Shown here in pieces: positions 1 through 9,259 of a DNA stretch of 64,000 nt. The notes under the pieces are model-generated. The model saw only the letters and a program-made list of their open reading frames with translations, ran no database searches and was not told the origin of the DNA. Source of the DNA: Myxococcales bacterium (lineage in GTDB: Bacteria > Myxococcota_A > Polyangia > Nannocystales > Nannocystaceae); NCBI GenBank assembly GCA_020633315.1, contig JACKDV010000008.1:62001-126000 (forward strand), written 5' to 3'. Every line of letters begins with the position of its first letter. Within the stretch, counting starts at the first letter, position 1. The position numbers were made by a program, and so were the translations under genes.

Positions 1-44
1 CGAGTCGTCGAGGGGCGGCGTCGCCTCGCCCCGGTGAGCATACG

Positions 45-77
45 AAAAAGGGGCGGTCGCGTCGGCACGACCGCCCC
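45..77 (-). terminator. Intrinsic terminator of the SPFH gene pair
   Basis: A perfect 10-bp stem (GGGGCGGTCG at 50-59 pairing with 68-77, 8-nt loop) is followed on the minus strand by five T residues (the A run at 45-49). It lies 20 bp beyond the stop of the second SPFH gene. Stem plus T tract is the classic Rho-independent form, and it is the only clear T-tract terminator I found in the window. Confidence 0.85.
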
Positions 78-96
78 CTCGCGTCCTCGGCGGGGC

Positions 97-1307
<1,211 letters not shown>

Positions 1308-1311
<4 letters not shown>

Positions 1312-2426
1312 TGGACTCCTCCCATCTGCTCCACGCGGAGCCGCGAGGGGGTGGCGTCGTCGGCCCAGGGCTGGATGTCGATGGTGACGCCCCGCAGCTT
1401 CTCGCCCAGGCGCTCCATCACGCGCTCGACCGGCTGGGACTTGAACGCCTCGATGGCCGCTCGCTTGGCCTCGTAGTCGGCCAGCAGCTGGCCCTCGAGC
1501 TCCTCGGCCTGGCGCTCGGCCGCCGACTTGGCGGCCTGACCCTTGGCCACGGTCTCGATGCGGTAGGTGTCGGCCTGCCGGATGGTGTCGGCCTTGTTGG
1601 CGTCCGCGGTGGCCAGGGCGGCCTCGAGGGCGGCTCGTCGCTCCTGGACGATCTTGTTCTGATCACGGTCGACCTCGGCCAGCACGCGCTCTCGATCGGT
1701 CTTGGCGCGCTCGAGCTCCGACTGGATGACCGTGAGCTGGTTCTCGGCCTCGTTGCGGGCCTCGATGAGGTTCTCGTACTGCTCGTTGAAGCGCGGCCGC
1801 GGGGTGACGATCTTGGTCACGGTGACCCCGTGGGGCTCGAGCTTCTCGTTGAGCCGCGCTCGGGCGCGCTCGGTGGCCTCGCCGAACTTGGCCGGGTTGG
1901 AGACCGAGATGGTGGACTCCTTGCCGAACTCGTCGCGGAGGATGGCCCGCGCGTAGGGCCGCATCCAGCGGCGGAACTCGTCGCCCGAGCCCGCGTCGCG
2001 GATCACCTCGATGGCGTCGGCGCCGAGCACCTGGAAGATGATGGTGGTGTCGTTGAACAGGAAGTTGGAGCCGTCGCTGGCGCGCACGGTCAGCTCCTGC
2101 ACGTGGAGCGCGTCGACGGCCTTGTTGCCCTTCATCACGAAGGTCTGCGGGCTCGCGTCGATGATGTAGACGGAGTGGATCCCGAACGGCGCGCGGAACA
2201 CCAGGCCGGGCTGGGTCCGGTCCTCCTGCTCTCCGGTGATGTTGTTGACCTTCACCGCCACCTGCCCGGGCTCGATGGTGGTGAAGGAGGTGAACATGAG
2301 GATGAGGGACATGATGAAGGCGAGGACGAGCCACACGATGGGGCCGCCGGAGCCCCCCCGTATGCGCTTGACCAGGCCACTGATGCGGGCGCCCACGCTC
2401 CCGCCCCTGCCGTCGATGATCTCCAT
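1308..2426 (-). CDS. SPFH/band-7 domain membrane protein, upstream partner
   Basis: A 372-residue protein with a short Gly/Arg-rich cytoplasmic head, one membrane segment (about residues 31-50), a band-7 domain (about 50-245) containing the typical turn E-P-G-Q-V-A-V-K, and a long Ala/Glu/Lys/Arg coiled coil (about 220-345). It is the first gene of a coupled pair with the next SPFH gene (4-nt overlap). Paralogous tandem SPFH genes resemble HflK-HflC, which restrain the FtsH protease in enterobacteria; transfer of that role is only inference. The ATG at 2426 is chosen because it precedes the head and membrane segment. The divergent neighbour is an M16 peptidase, 150 bp away. Confidence 0.88.
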
Positions 2427-2576
2427 CGGTCGTCGAGCTCTCTTTCGCCGGGCAGGCTAGCATTTCGGCGGCACCCGGCGCCGGGGCCGGAAGCGACGCG
2501 GTCGTCGGGGAGGCACCGATCGGGCGCTCCACCCCCGGGGCCCGCAGGAGCGCCGTTCGGCGTACCATGCACCGGC

Positions 2577-5500
2577 ATGAAGGCCCTGCGCTCGCTGCTC
2601 GCCCCGTGGTTCTCCGTGATGCTGCTCGCGTGCACCAAGGGAAGGGCCGTCGACGACGTGGTCCCGCCGGACGATCCGGCCGCGTCGTCGCCGGTGGCTC
2701 GTCCGAGCGAGGCCGAGATCCTCGCCGCCTCGGATCTGCCGGCGCCCCTCGCCGCGCCGCTGGCCGACGATCCGCTGGGGGTCACGATCCACCGGCTGAG
2801 CAACGGCATGACCGTCTACATCAGCACCATGCGGGATCAGCCCCGGATCGCGGCGTGGGTGGTGGTGCGGGCCGGCTCGCGCATGGATCCCGCGGATTCC
2901 ACCGGCCTGGCCCACTACCTCGAGCACATGCTCTTCAAGGGCACCGACGAGCTGGGCACGACCGACATGGAGGCCGAGGCGCCCCACGTGGAGCGGGTGC
3001 ACCAGCTCTACGCCGAGCTCCCCGCGGCCCAGGGCGCCAAGGCCCGCGCCGCGATCCTCGGGGAGATCGACGCGGAGACCCTGGCCCAGGCCCAGTATGC
3101 GATCCCCAACGAGTTCGATCGCCTCTACGGCACCCTGGGGGTGGAGGGGCTCAACGCCTGGACCGACAACGAGGAGACGGTCTACCTCGCCAGCATCCCG
3201 AGCAACCGCCTGGAGCAGTGGGCGCGGGTGGAGTCGGAGCGCTTCGCCGACCCCGTGTTCCGGCTGTTCTATCCCGAGCTCGAGGCGGTGTACGAGGAGA
3301 AGAACCTCTCGCTCGACGAGCCCGACGAGCAGCTCGACGAGCGGATCATGCGGGCGCTGTTCCCCCGGCACCCCTACGGCACCCAGACCACCATCGGCAG
3401 CGTGGAGCACCTGCGGACGCCCGCGTACCAGGACATGGTGGACTACTTCGAGCGCTGGTACGTGCCCAACAACATGGCGGTGGTGCTGGTGGGGGACGTG
3501 GATCCCGAGACCGCGCTGCCGGTGCTGGAGCTCGAGCTGGCGCGGCTGCGGCCGCAGCCGCTGGAGCGACCGCAGCCGGGCGAGCTGGCGCCGCTGCACG
3601 GGCGCACGCTGGTGGAGCTGCAGGCCGAGGGCGAGGAGCTGGTGGTGATGCGCTGGCCCACCGCGCCGGTCGGCGATCCCGACGGCGCCGCGCTGGCCGT
3701 GATGACGCGGCTGCTGGGCGATCCGAGCTTCGGCCTGCTCGAGACCGAGCTGGTGCTGCCCCAGCGGGTGACCTGGGCGGGCGCGCGGCAGTCGAGCCTG
3801 GTCGAGGCGGGCTACCTGAGCGTGGAGCTGGGGCTGCGCCCGGGGCAGCGCCACGAGGACGGCGAGGCCATGGCGCGCAAGGTGGTCGAGCGGCTGCGCA
3901 GCGGCGACTTCGAGGAGGCCGACGTGGCCGCGGCCCGCCTGCAGATCGAGGTGGACGCGGCGCGGGCCCGCGAGGCCTCGTTCGTGCGGGCGTACCGGAT
4001 CATGGAGGCCTTCACGCAGCACCGTCCGTGGCCGGAGGTGGTCCGCGAGCAGCAGGCGCTGCAGGAGGTCACCAAGGCCGACGTGGTGCGGGTGGCCAAG
4101 GCCTTCCTCGGCGACGACTACGTGGTGGGCTACCGGCGCCAGGGCGAGATGGACGTGCCGCGCCTCGACAAGCCGAAGATCTCGCCGGTGCCCATCGATT
4201 CCTCGCGGCACAGCGCCTTCGCCGAGGCGGTGGAGCGGATGCCGGTGCCCGCGCTGCAGCCCCAGTGGGCGGTGGAGGGCGAGCACTACCAGCGGCGCAA
4301 GGTCGCCACCGGAGAGCTGGTGGCGGTCCGCAACCCCCGCAACGAGCTGTTCTCGGTGGAGTACCGGGTGGAGCGTGGCTTCCGCGAGGAGCCGCTGCTG
4401 TGCTTCGCCCTGGAGCTGCTCGAGCTGTCGGGGGCGGGCGAGCGGAGCGCGGAGCAGCGACGTCGCGAGCTGTATGCGCTGGGCAGCCAGGTGTCGGTGG
4501 GCTGCAGCGCCGACACGAGCTGGATCGAGATCGAGGGGCTCGACCGCAACATGGAGGCCACCCTCGCCCTGGTCCGCGAGTGGCTCGCGGCGCCGCGCTT
4601 CGACGACGAGGTGCTGCAGGGGCACCTGCGCAACACGATCGCGGTGCGACGCGACGAGCTCGAGGAGGATCGCTCACTGAGCTCGGCGCTGTTCGAGCTG
4701 GCCATGCTCGGCGAGCGCAGCGAGTGGCGGCAGCAGCCGTCCAATGCCACGCTGGCGAAGGCCAAGGCGGCCAAGCTGCGCGGGCTGATGACCTCGGCGC
4801 TGGGGCACCGGCACCGCACCATCTACTACGGTCCGCGCTCGGCCGACGAGGTGGAGCCGCTGCTCGTGGGCAAGGGCAAGGTGCGCGCCACGGGAGCGCC
4901 ATGGGTGGAGCGCTACCGCGAGGTCTCGCACACCACCGTGTTCTTCCTGCACGACGACGGGGCCAAGGCCAACGTGCGGATCGTGATCCCCCAGCCGCCG
5001 CTGCCCGCCCGGGAGCGGGCGCTGGCCGAGCTCTACGAGCAGACGATGGACGGCAACTCGGGCTCGGTGATCTTCCAGGAGATCCGCGAGGCGCGGGGCC
5101 TGGCCTACACCGCGTGGCTGCGGCACGACGACGGGCGGATCCCCCGGGATCAGTCGGTGGTGCTGGGGGGGATGAGCACGCAGGCCGACAAGACCCCGGA
5201 GTCGGTGACCACCTTCCTCGAGCTGCTGCAGCGGCCGCTGCCGGCCGATCGCGTCGCCGAGGCCAAGGCCTCGCTCGACCAGAGCTACCGCGCCAGCCGC
5301 ATCGATCCGCGGCAGCTCCCGCACTGGGTGGTGTACTGGGAGGACCGGGGCGACCTCGTGGATCCGCGGCGAGCCCAGTGGGAGGCGCTGCAGGGCCTCG
5401 AGGTGGCCGACGTGGAGGCCTTCGCCCAGCGCTTCCGCGATCGCCCGCTGATCATCGCGGTGATCGGCGACCGCGAGCGGGTGGGGCTCGAGCGACTCGC

Positions 5501-5609
5501 CGAGCTCGGGCCGGTGGTGGAGCTGAAGGCGGAGGACCTGTTCTCCTACGGGGCGTTCCCGGAGATCGAGGAGGAGAGCGGGACCGCCGAGGCCGTGGCC
5601 TCGCCCTGA
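2577..5609 (+). CDS. M16 family zinc metallopeptidase lipoprotein
   Basis: A 1010-residue, two-lobed insulinase/pitrilysin-family peptidase. The signal peptide ends in a lipobox (L-L-A-C, Cys19), so it should be a lipoprotein. The N-terminal lobe carries the inverted zinc motif H-Y-L-E-H (H113, E116, H117) within G-L-A-H-Y-L-E-H-M-L-F-K-G, and the distal acidic run E-A-V-Y-E-E-K-N. The C-terminal lobe (from about residue 560) lacks HxxEH but keeps the arginine-rich E-I-R-E-A-R-G-L-A-Y loop, as in M16 proteins with one active and one inactive half. The open frame extends far upstream; the ATG at 2577 is chosen because it directly precedes the signal peptide. Likely role: periplasmic peptide degradation (inference). 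Confidence 0.92.
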   Translation: MKALRSLLAPWFSVMLLACTKGRAVDDVVPPDDPAASSPVARPSEAEILAASDLPAPLAAPLADDPLGVTIHRLSNGMTVYISTMRDQPRIAAWVVVRAGSRMDPADSTGLAHYLEHMLFKGTDELGTTDMEAEAPHVERVHQLYAELPAAQGAKARAAILGEIDAETLAQAQYAIPNEFDRLYGTLGVEGLNAWTDNEETVYLASIPSNRLEQWARVESERFADPVFRLFYPELEAVYEEKNLSLDEPDEQLDERIMRALFPRHPYGTQTTIGSVEHLRTPAYQDMVDYFERWYVPNNMAVVLVGDVDPETALPVLELELARLRPQPLERPQPGELAPLHGRTLVELQAEGEELVVMRWPTAPVGDPDGAALAVMTRLLGDPSFGLLETELVLPQRVTWAGARQSSLVEAGYLSVELGLRPGQRHEDGEAMARKVVERLRSGDFEEADVAAARLQIEVDAARAREASFVRAYRIMEAFTQHRPWPEVVREQQALQEVTKADVVRVAKAFLGDDYVVGYRRQGEMDVPRLDKPKISPVPIDSSRHSAFAEAVERMPVPALQPQWAVEGEHYQRRKVATGELVAVRNPRNELFSVEYRVERGFREEPLLCFALELLELSGAGERSAEQRRRELYALGSQVSVGCSADTSWIEIEGLDRNMEATLALVREWLAAPRFDDEVLQGHLRNTIAVRRDELEEDRSLSSALFELAMLGERSEWRQQPSNATLAKAKAAKLRGLMTSALGHRHRTIYYGPRSADEVEPLLVGKGKVRATGAPWVERYREVSHTTVFFLHDDGAKANVRIVIPQPPLPARERALAELYEQTMDGNSGSVIFQEIREARGLAYTAWLRHDDGRIPRDQSVVLGGMSTQADKTPESVTTFLELLQRPLPADRVAEAKASLDQSYRASRIDPRQLPHWVVYWEDRGDLVDPRRAQWEALQGLEVADVEAFAQRFRDRPLIIAVIGDRERVGLERLAELGPVVELKAEDLFSYGAFPEIEEESGTAEAVASP

Positions 5610-5678
5610 GCGACGACGTCGCTCCTCGTTCGCCCGCCGCGCGTGCCCCTGCGCCGCGCTTGCGCTACTCTGTGGCCG

Positions 5679-6347
5679 ATGGGCGGCTTCATGAGCCTCG
5701 TGGCGCTCGCCACCGCGATCTGGATGGCGGTCGACTCCTCGCAGCTCGGCTACGACAAGCGCGATGTGAGGGGCCTGGCCGCCATGGGCCCCGCCGGCTG
5801 GTTCATCTGCGGGCTGTTCCTCTGGATCATCGCGTTCCCGCTCTACCTGGTGAAGCGCGCCGAGCTCAAGGATGCCGGCGAGCGACGGCGAGCCGCGCTC
5901 GCAGCCGGGATGCCGGCCTACCTGCCGCTGCCGCCTCCGGGGCAGCCGATGGTGTTCGGACCGCCGCCGGGCTACGGCGCGCCGGGCTACGGCGCACCGA
6001 GCTACGGTCCGCCGCCGGGCTACGGGGCTCCGGGCTACGGGGCTCCGGGCTACGGGCCGCCGCCGGGCCATGGCTACGGTGCTGCGCCGGGCTACGGTCC
6101 TACGCCGCCGGGGTACGGTGCCGCGCCGGGCTACGGTCCTTCACCGGGTCATGGTCCTGCGCCCGGCTATCCGCCCGCTGCCCAGCCGGGGCACGGTCTC
6201 GGGCAGCCCCACGGCGGGTCGGCCGAGCCGCTGACGGCCGAGCAAGTCGGCGATCGGATCCACAAGCTCGACGAGCTGCGGATCCAAGGGATCCTCACCG
6301 ACGCGGAGTTCGAGCAGCAGAAGGCTCAGCTCCTGGCGCGGATGTAG
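5679..6347 (+). CDS. Membrane protein with Gly-Tyr-Gly repeats and C-terminal SHOCT domain
   Basis: A 222-residue protein. Residues 1-65 hold two hydrophobic segments. Residues about 90-175 are a proline/glycine/tyrosine linker built from P-P-G-Y-G and A-P-G-Y-G units. The last 38 residues form a SHOCT domain (L-D-E-L-R-I-Q-G-I-L-T-D-A-E-F-E-Q-Q-K), a short helical module often found at protein ends and thought to mediate oligomerisation. The ATG at 5679 is used; a second ATG at 5691 is possible. Function unknown. The low-complexity linker resembles those of bacterial TM2/SHOCT proteins. It ends 12 bp before the convergent spermidine synthase-like gene. Confidence 0.75.
   Translation: MGGFMSLVALATAIWMAVDSSQLGYDKRDVRGLAAMGPAGWFICGLFLWIIAFPLYLVKRAELKDAGERRRAALAAGMPAYLPLPPPGQPMVFGPPPGYGAPGYGAPSYGPPPGYGAPGYGAPGYGPPPGHGYGAAPGYGPTPPGYGAAPGYGPSPGHGPAPGYPPAAQPGHGLGQPHGGSAEPLTAEQVGDRIHKLDELRIQGILTDAEFEQQKAQLLARM
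5961..6180 (+). repeat. Tandem coding repeats (GGCTACGG units)
   Basis: At least nine copies of a short unit around GCCGGGCTACGG occur within the SHOCT gene, at 9-24 bp spacing, encoding PGYG-type repeats. Such repeats expand and contract easily, so copy number may vary between strains or assemblies. Confidence 0.8.
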
Positions 6348-6359
6348 CTCGTGCTCCGC

Positions 6360-9110
6360 TCACGGCAGCGCGGCCGCGGGGAGCTCGAGGGTCGCCTTGG
6401 CCTCCTCGATCGCCGCTTGCAGGCGCGTGGGGTCGCCCTTGCGCTGGAGGTAGCCCAGGTACTCACGCCAGACCAGGCGCTCCTTGGGCGTGCGCTCGAG
6501 CATGGCGGGGAACACCTGCTCGGCCAGGTCGTCGCCGGAGCGCGCGGCCTGGAAGAGCATGCCGCGAGCGGGGCGGAACTGGGGCGCGGCCTGGTAGGCG
6601 GCCACGTACTGGCCGAGCCCGGCCACCATGCCCTCCACGGGGCCCGGGGTGTCGAGGCGAGCGGACTCGGCCCGTAGGTAGTGCCCCAGCGCCTCGGCGA
6701 AGGCGGCCACCTCCTGTCGGAAGGACTCGAGCTGCTGGGGATCCTCGGCCACGAGCAGGTTGGGCGGCAGCGGGACCCGGACCTCGAGCAGGGCCATCAG
6801 GTTGTCCCGTCCGCGGGTCTCGCTCTCCTCGTAGGCGCTGCGAGGGGCCTCGAGCGAGACCCGCGGCACGAGGTCGCTGTTGATCCCTCCCGGTCCGGCG
6901 AAGCCCACCAGCCCCGGGGTGTCGAGCAGGTAGGCGCCCAGCAGGTCGCGGGGATCCATCAGCAGCTCCTCGAACACGGGACCCCGCATCCGCTGCGCCA
7001 GGCGGTCCACGTCGATGGCCATGGCATCGGCGTCCCGGCCGTCGGTCCGCCCCACCAGCACGATGGCCGGGGTCCTCACGTTGTAGATGCCGAGCAGGGC
7101 ATGAGTCTCCCCGAACACCTCGACGAAGGTACGGATCACCACCCGCAGGGTCTCGGGGTCGAGCTGGTACAGCGGCAGCCACTGCGCGAACAGGCCGTCG
7201 TCGGCCAGGTGGCGGTGGACGTGCTCGAAGTGCTCGCGGGCGTAGAGGTTGCCCGCGCCGTCGCGGCCCGGGTGGAACAGGTCGGCCACGATCACGTCGT
7301 ACTCGCGCTCGCTCGCGGCCACGAAGCGCCGGGCGTCGGCGGCGTGCAGGTGCACGCGCTCGTCGTGGGCCACGTCGCCGTTGATGTCGGTGAAGTAGTG
7401 GAGCTGGTCGAGCACCGCGGGCACCAGCTCGACCGCATCCACGTGCTCGAGCGAGGGGTGCTGACGCACCGCGCCCAGGGTGGCCCCCGTGCCCACGCCC
7501 AGGAACAGGGCGCTGCGCGGCTCGGGGTGGAGCAGCAGCGGGATCTGCCCCATGCGCCGCTCGCCGAAGGCCAGGGCGCCGCCCATGCGAAACTCCTCGC
7601 CCACCTGCAGCCGCCGCAGGGGCTGGCCCGCGGGCGCCTTGCCCTCGGGGCGGTGCTCGCTGACCACCACGGCCCCCAGCAGGGTCTCGTGGCTCTCGAG
7701 CACCTCCCAGTCCTCGTCCACGGTGACCAGCAGCAGCGGCGCCGAGGCGAGCCCGGTCAGCGCCACCACGCCGAGGATGCTCACGATGCTGGGGATGGGT
7801 CGGAAGCGGCGGAACCAGGTGAACGCCCCGAACAGCGCGAGGTAGGTGTAGGCCACGGCGAACAGGGCATCGCGGTAGCCCATGGACTCGATCGCGCCCA
7901 CGCCGAACACGAAGGGAGCCACCGCGCCGCCCAGGGTGTTGAGCGCGTAGGCGCGACCGATGCCGCGGGGCGCGAGCAGGCCGGCGAGGTGGGAGAACAG
8001 GGCGCCCATCAGCACGGTGGCGGGGGCCAGCACCAGCGTGGCCACCACGGTCTCGGCGAGCATCTCGGCGTCGGCGGAGGCTCCCTCTCCCGCGATGCCC
8101 ACCAGCCAGCCGCGGCTGTGGGCGAGGGCCCAGGCGGCCCAGATCACCGCCGCCGCGTGCAGCAGCAGCAGGGCGGCGGCCACCGTGGCGGGCCGGCCGG
8201 CGATCGCCCGGGCGGCGTAGCGGGTGTAGAGCGCGGCCCCGATCGCGGTGCCCAGCAGGTACACCGCGAGCACGTGGGCGAAGGTGAAGATCGTGTTCTC
8301 GAGGATCTGCGAGAGGATCTGCACCGCGACCACCTCGAGCCCCACGCCGGCCAGCCCGGTGCCGCACAAGAGCGCCAGCAGCAGCCAGGGCTCGCGGGTG
8401 ACGTCGGGGTCGGGATCCTTCGAGGCATCGACCGCGGGCGCGGCCTCGTCCTCCGCCCGCGGCTGGGCCGGCACGCTCACGCGGCGACCCCAGCGAGTCG
8501 CCACGCCGGCCGCCGCCACACCCAGCACGGCCAGCGCGATCGCACCACCCACGATCCCGCCCAGCGGCAGCAAAATGTGCACGGTGCCCAGCACTCCCGC
8601 GGTGGCCCCCAGGGTGTTGGCGGCGTACAGCCGCCCCAGGCCACGACCGTCGGGATCCTCGGGGCAGACCCGGCGCCGGGCCTCGACCAGGGCGGGCAGC
8701 GTGGCGCCCAGGCAGAAGGTGCCGGGCAGCAGCACGACCGCCGCGATGCCGATCGACAGGACCAGGGCGGTGCCGCTGTCGTTGTCCCCCGCCATGGGTC
8801 CGACGGCGGCCGGTAGCCAGCCGGTGAGCCAGTGCAGCCACAGCGGGCTGATCACGGCGAAGGCCGCGGCCGCCAGCTCGAGGCGTGCGAACAGCTGCAG
8901 GGGCGCGGCGCTGCGACGGGCTCGGTCGTGCAGCGCGGCGGCCCCGATCGCCATGCCGCCGAAGAACCCCGCCAGCACCCCCAGCACGCCGAGGCTCTCG
9001 CTGCCGAGGCCCAGGGTGAGCAGGCGCGTCCAGAGGATCTCGTAGCCCAGCCCCGCGGCTCCCGAGAGCACGAACGCACCCAGCAGCCAGCGGTCGTGTG
9101 CCCGACTCAT
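6360..9110 (-). CDS. Polytopic membrane protein fused to spermidine synthase-like domain
   Basis: A 916-residue protein. The first ~480 residues hold many hydrophobic helices (first G-A-A-G-L-G-Y-E-I-L-W-T-R), the pattern of fused MFS/spermidine synthase proteins. The C-terminal half has a class I methyltransferase-like fold of the polyamine synthase type: a nucleotide loop F-L-G-V-G-T-G-A-T-L, an acidic strand end V-D-A-V-E-L-V, and the active-site Asp region I-V-A-D-L-F-H-P-G. These fusions are widespread in Deltaproteobacteria and their substrate is seldom known; true spermidine synthesis is not established. The ATG at 9110 is preferred over an in-frame GTG at 9128. No speA/speD-type genes are adjacent. 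Confidence 0.85.
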   Translation of the reverse strand: MSRAHDRWLLGAFVLSGAAGLGYEILWTRLLTLGLGSESLGVLGVLAGFFGGMAIGAAALHDRARRSAAPLQLFARLELAAAAFAVISPLWLHWLTGWLPAAVGPMAGDNDSGTALVLSIGIAAVVLLPGTFCLGATLPALVEARRRVCPEDPDGRGLGRLYAANTLGATAGVLGTVHILLPLGGIVGGAIALAVLGVAAAGVATRWGRRVSVPAQPRAEDEAAPAVDASKDPDPDVTREPWLLLALLCGTGLAGVGLEVVAVQILSQILENTIFTFAHVLAVYLLGTAIGAALYTRYAARAIAGRPATVAAALLLLHAAAVIWAAWALAHSRGWLVGIAGEGASADAEMLAETVVATLVLAPATVLMGALFSHLAGLLAPRGIGRAYALNTLGGAVAPFVFGVGAIESMGYRDALFAVAYTYLALFGAFTWFRRFRPIPSIVSILGVVALTGLASAPLLLVTVDEDWEVLESHETLLGAVVVSEHRPEGKAPAGQPLRRLQVGEEFRMGGALAFGERRMGQIPLLLHPEPRSALFLGVGTGATLGAVRQHPSLEHVDAVELVPAVLDQLHYFTDINGDVAHDERVHLHAADARRFVAASEREYDVIVADLFHPGRDGAGNLYAREHFEHVHRHLADDGLFAQWLPLYQLDPETLRVVIRTFVEVFGETHALLGIYNVRTPAIVLVGRTDGRDADAMAIDVDRLAQRMRGPVFEELLMDPRDLLGAYLLDTPGLVGFAGPGGINSDLVPRVSLEAPRSAYEESETRGRDNLMALLEVRVPLPPNLLVAEDPQQLESFRQEVAAFAEALGHYLRAESARLDTPGPVEGMVAGLGQYVAAYQAAPQFRPARGMLFQAARSGDDLAEQVFPAMLERTPKERLVWREYLGYLQRKGDPTRLQAAIEEAKATLELPAAALP

Positions 9111-9247
9111 GCTCGCGGGAGGATACACCCGTCGTGAAGCTCCTCACCTCCGTTCCCGGCCCCGGCGTGAGGGGGCGCCTGCGGGCGGGCGCGTCGGCGC
9201 GTCTACCATCCCGGCAGGGACGACCCCTGCTCTCGGCGTCCCGGCCC

Positions 9248-9253
9248 AGGAGG
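9248..9253 (+). promoter_or_regulatory. Ribosome binding site fixing a GTG start
   Basis: A full AGGAGG lies 6 nt before GTG 9260 and settles the start of the flavoprotein gene, whose frame stays open upstream to 9098. Confidence 0.85.
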
Positions 9254-9259
9254 CGAAAC

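Noticed and set aside
2567..6883. A 1438-codon plus-strand frame across the M16 peptidase gene, and many similar long frames
   Set aside because: They are shadows of real genes caused by very high G/C at third positions; the translations are Arg/Ala/Gly/Pro-rich and low in complexity, with no motif.
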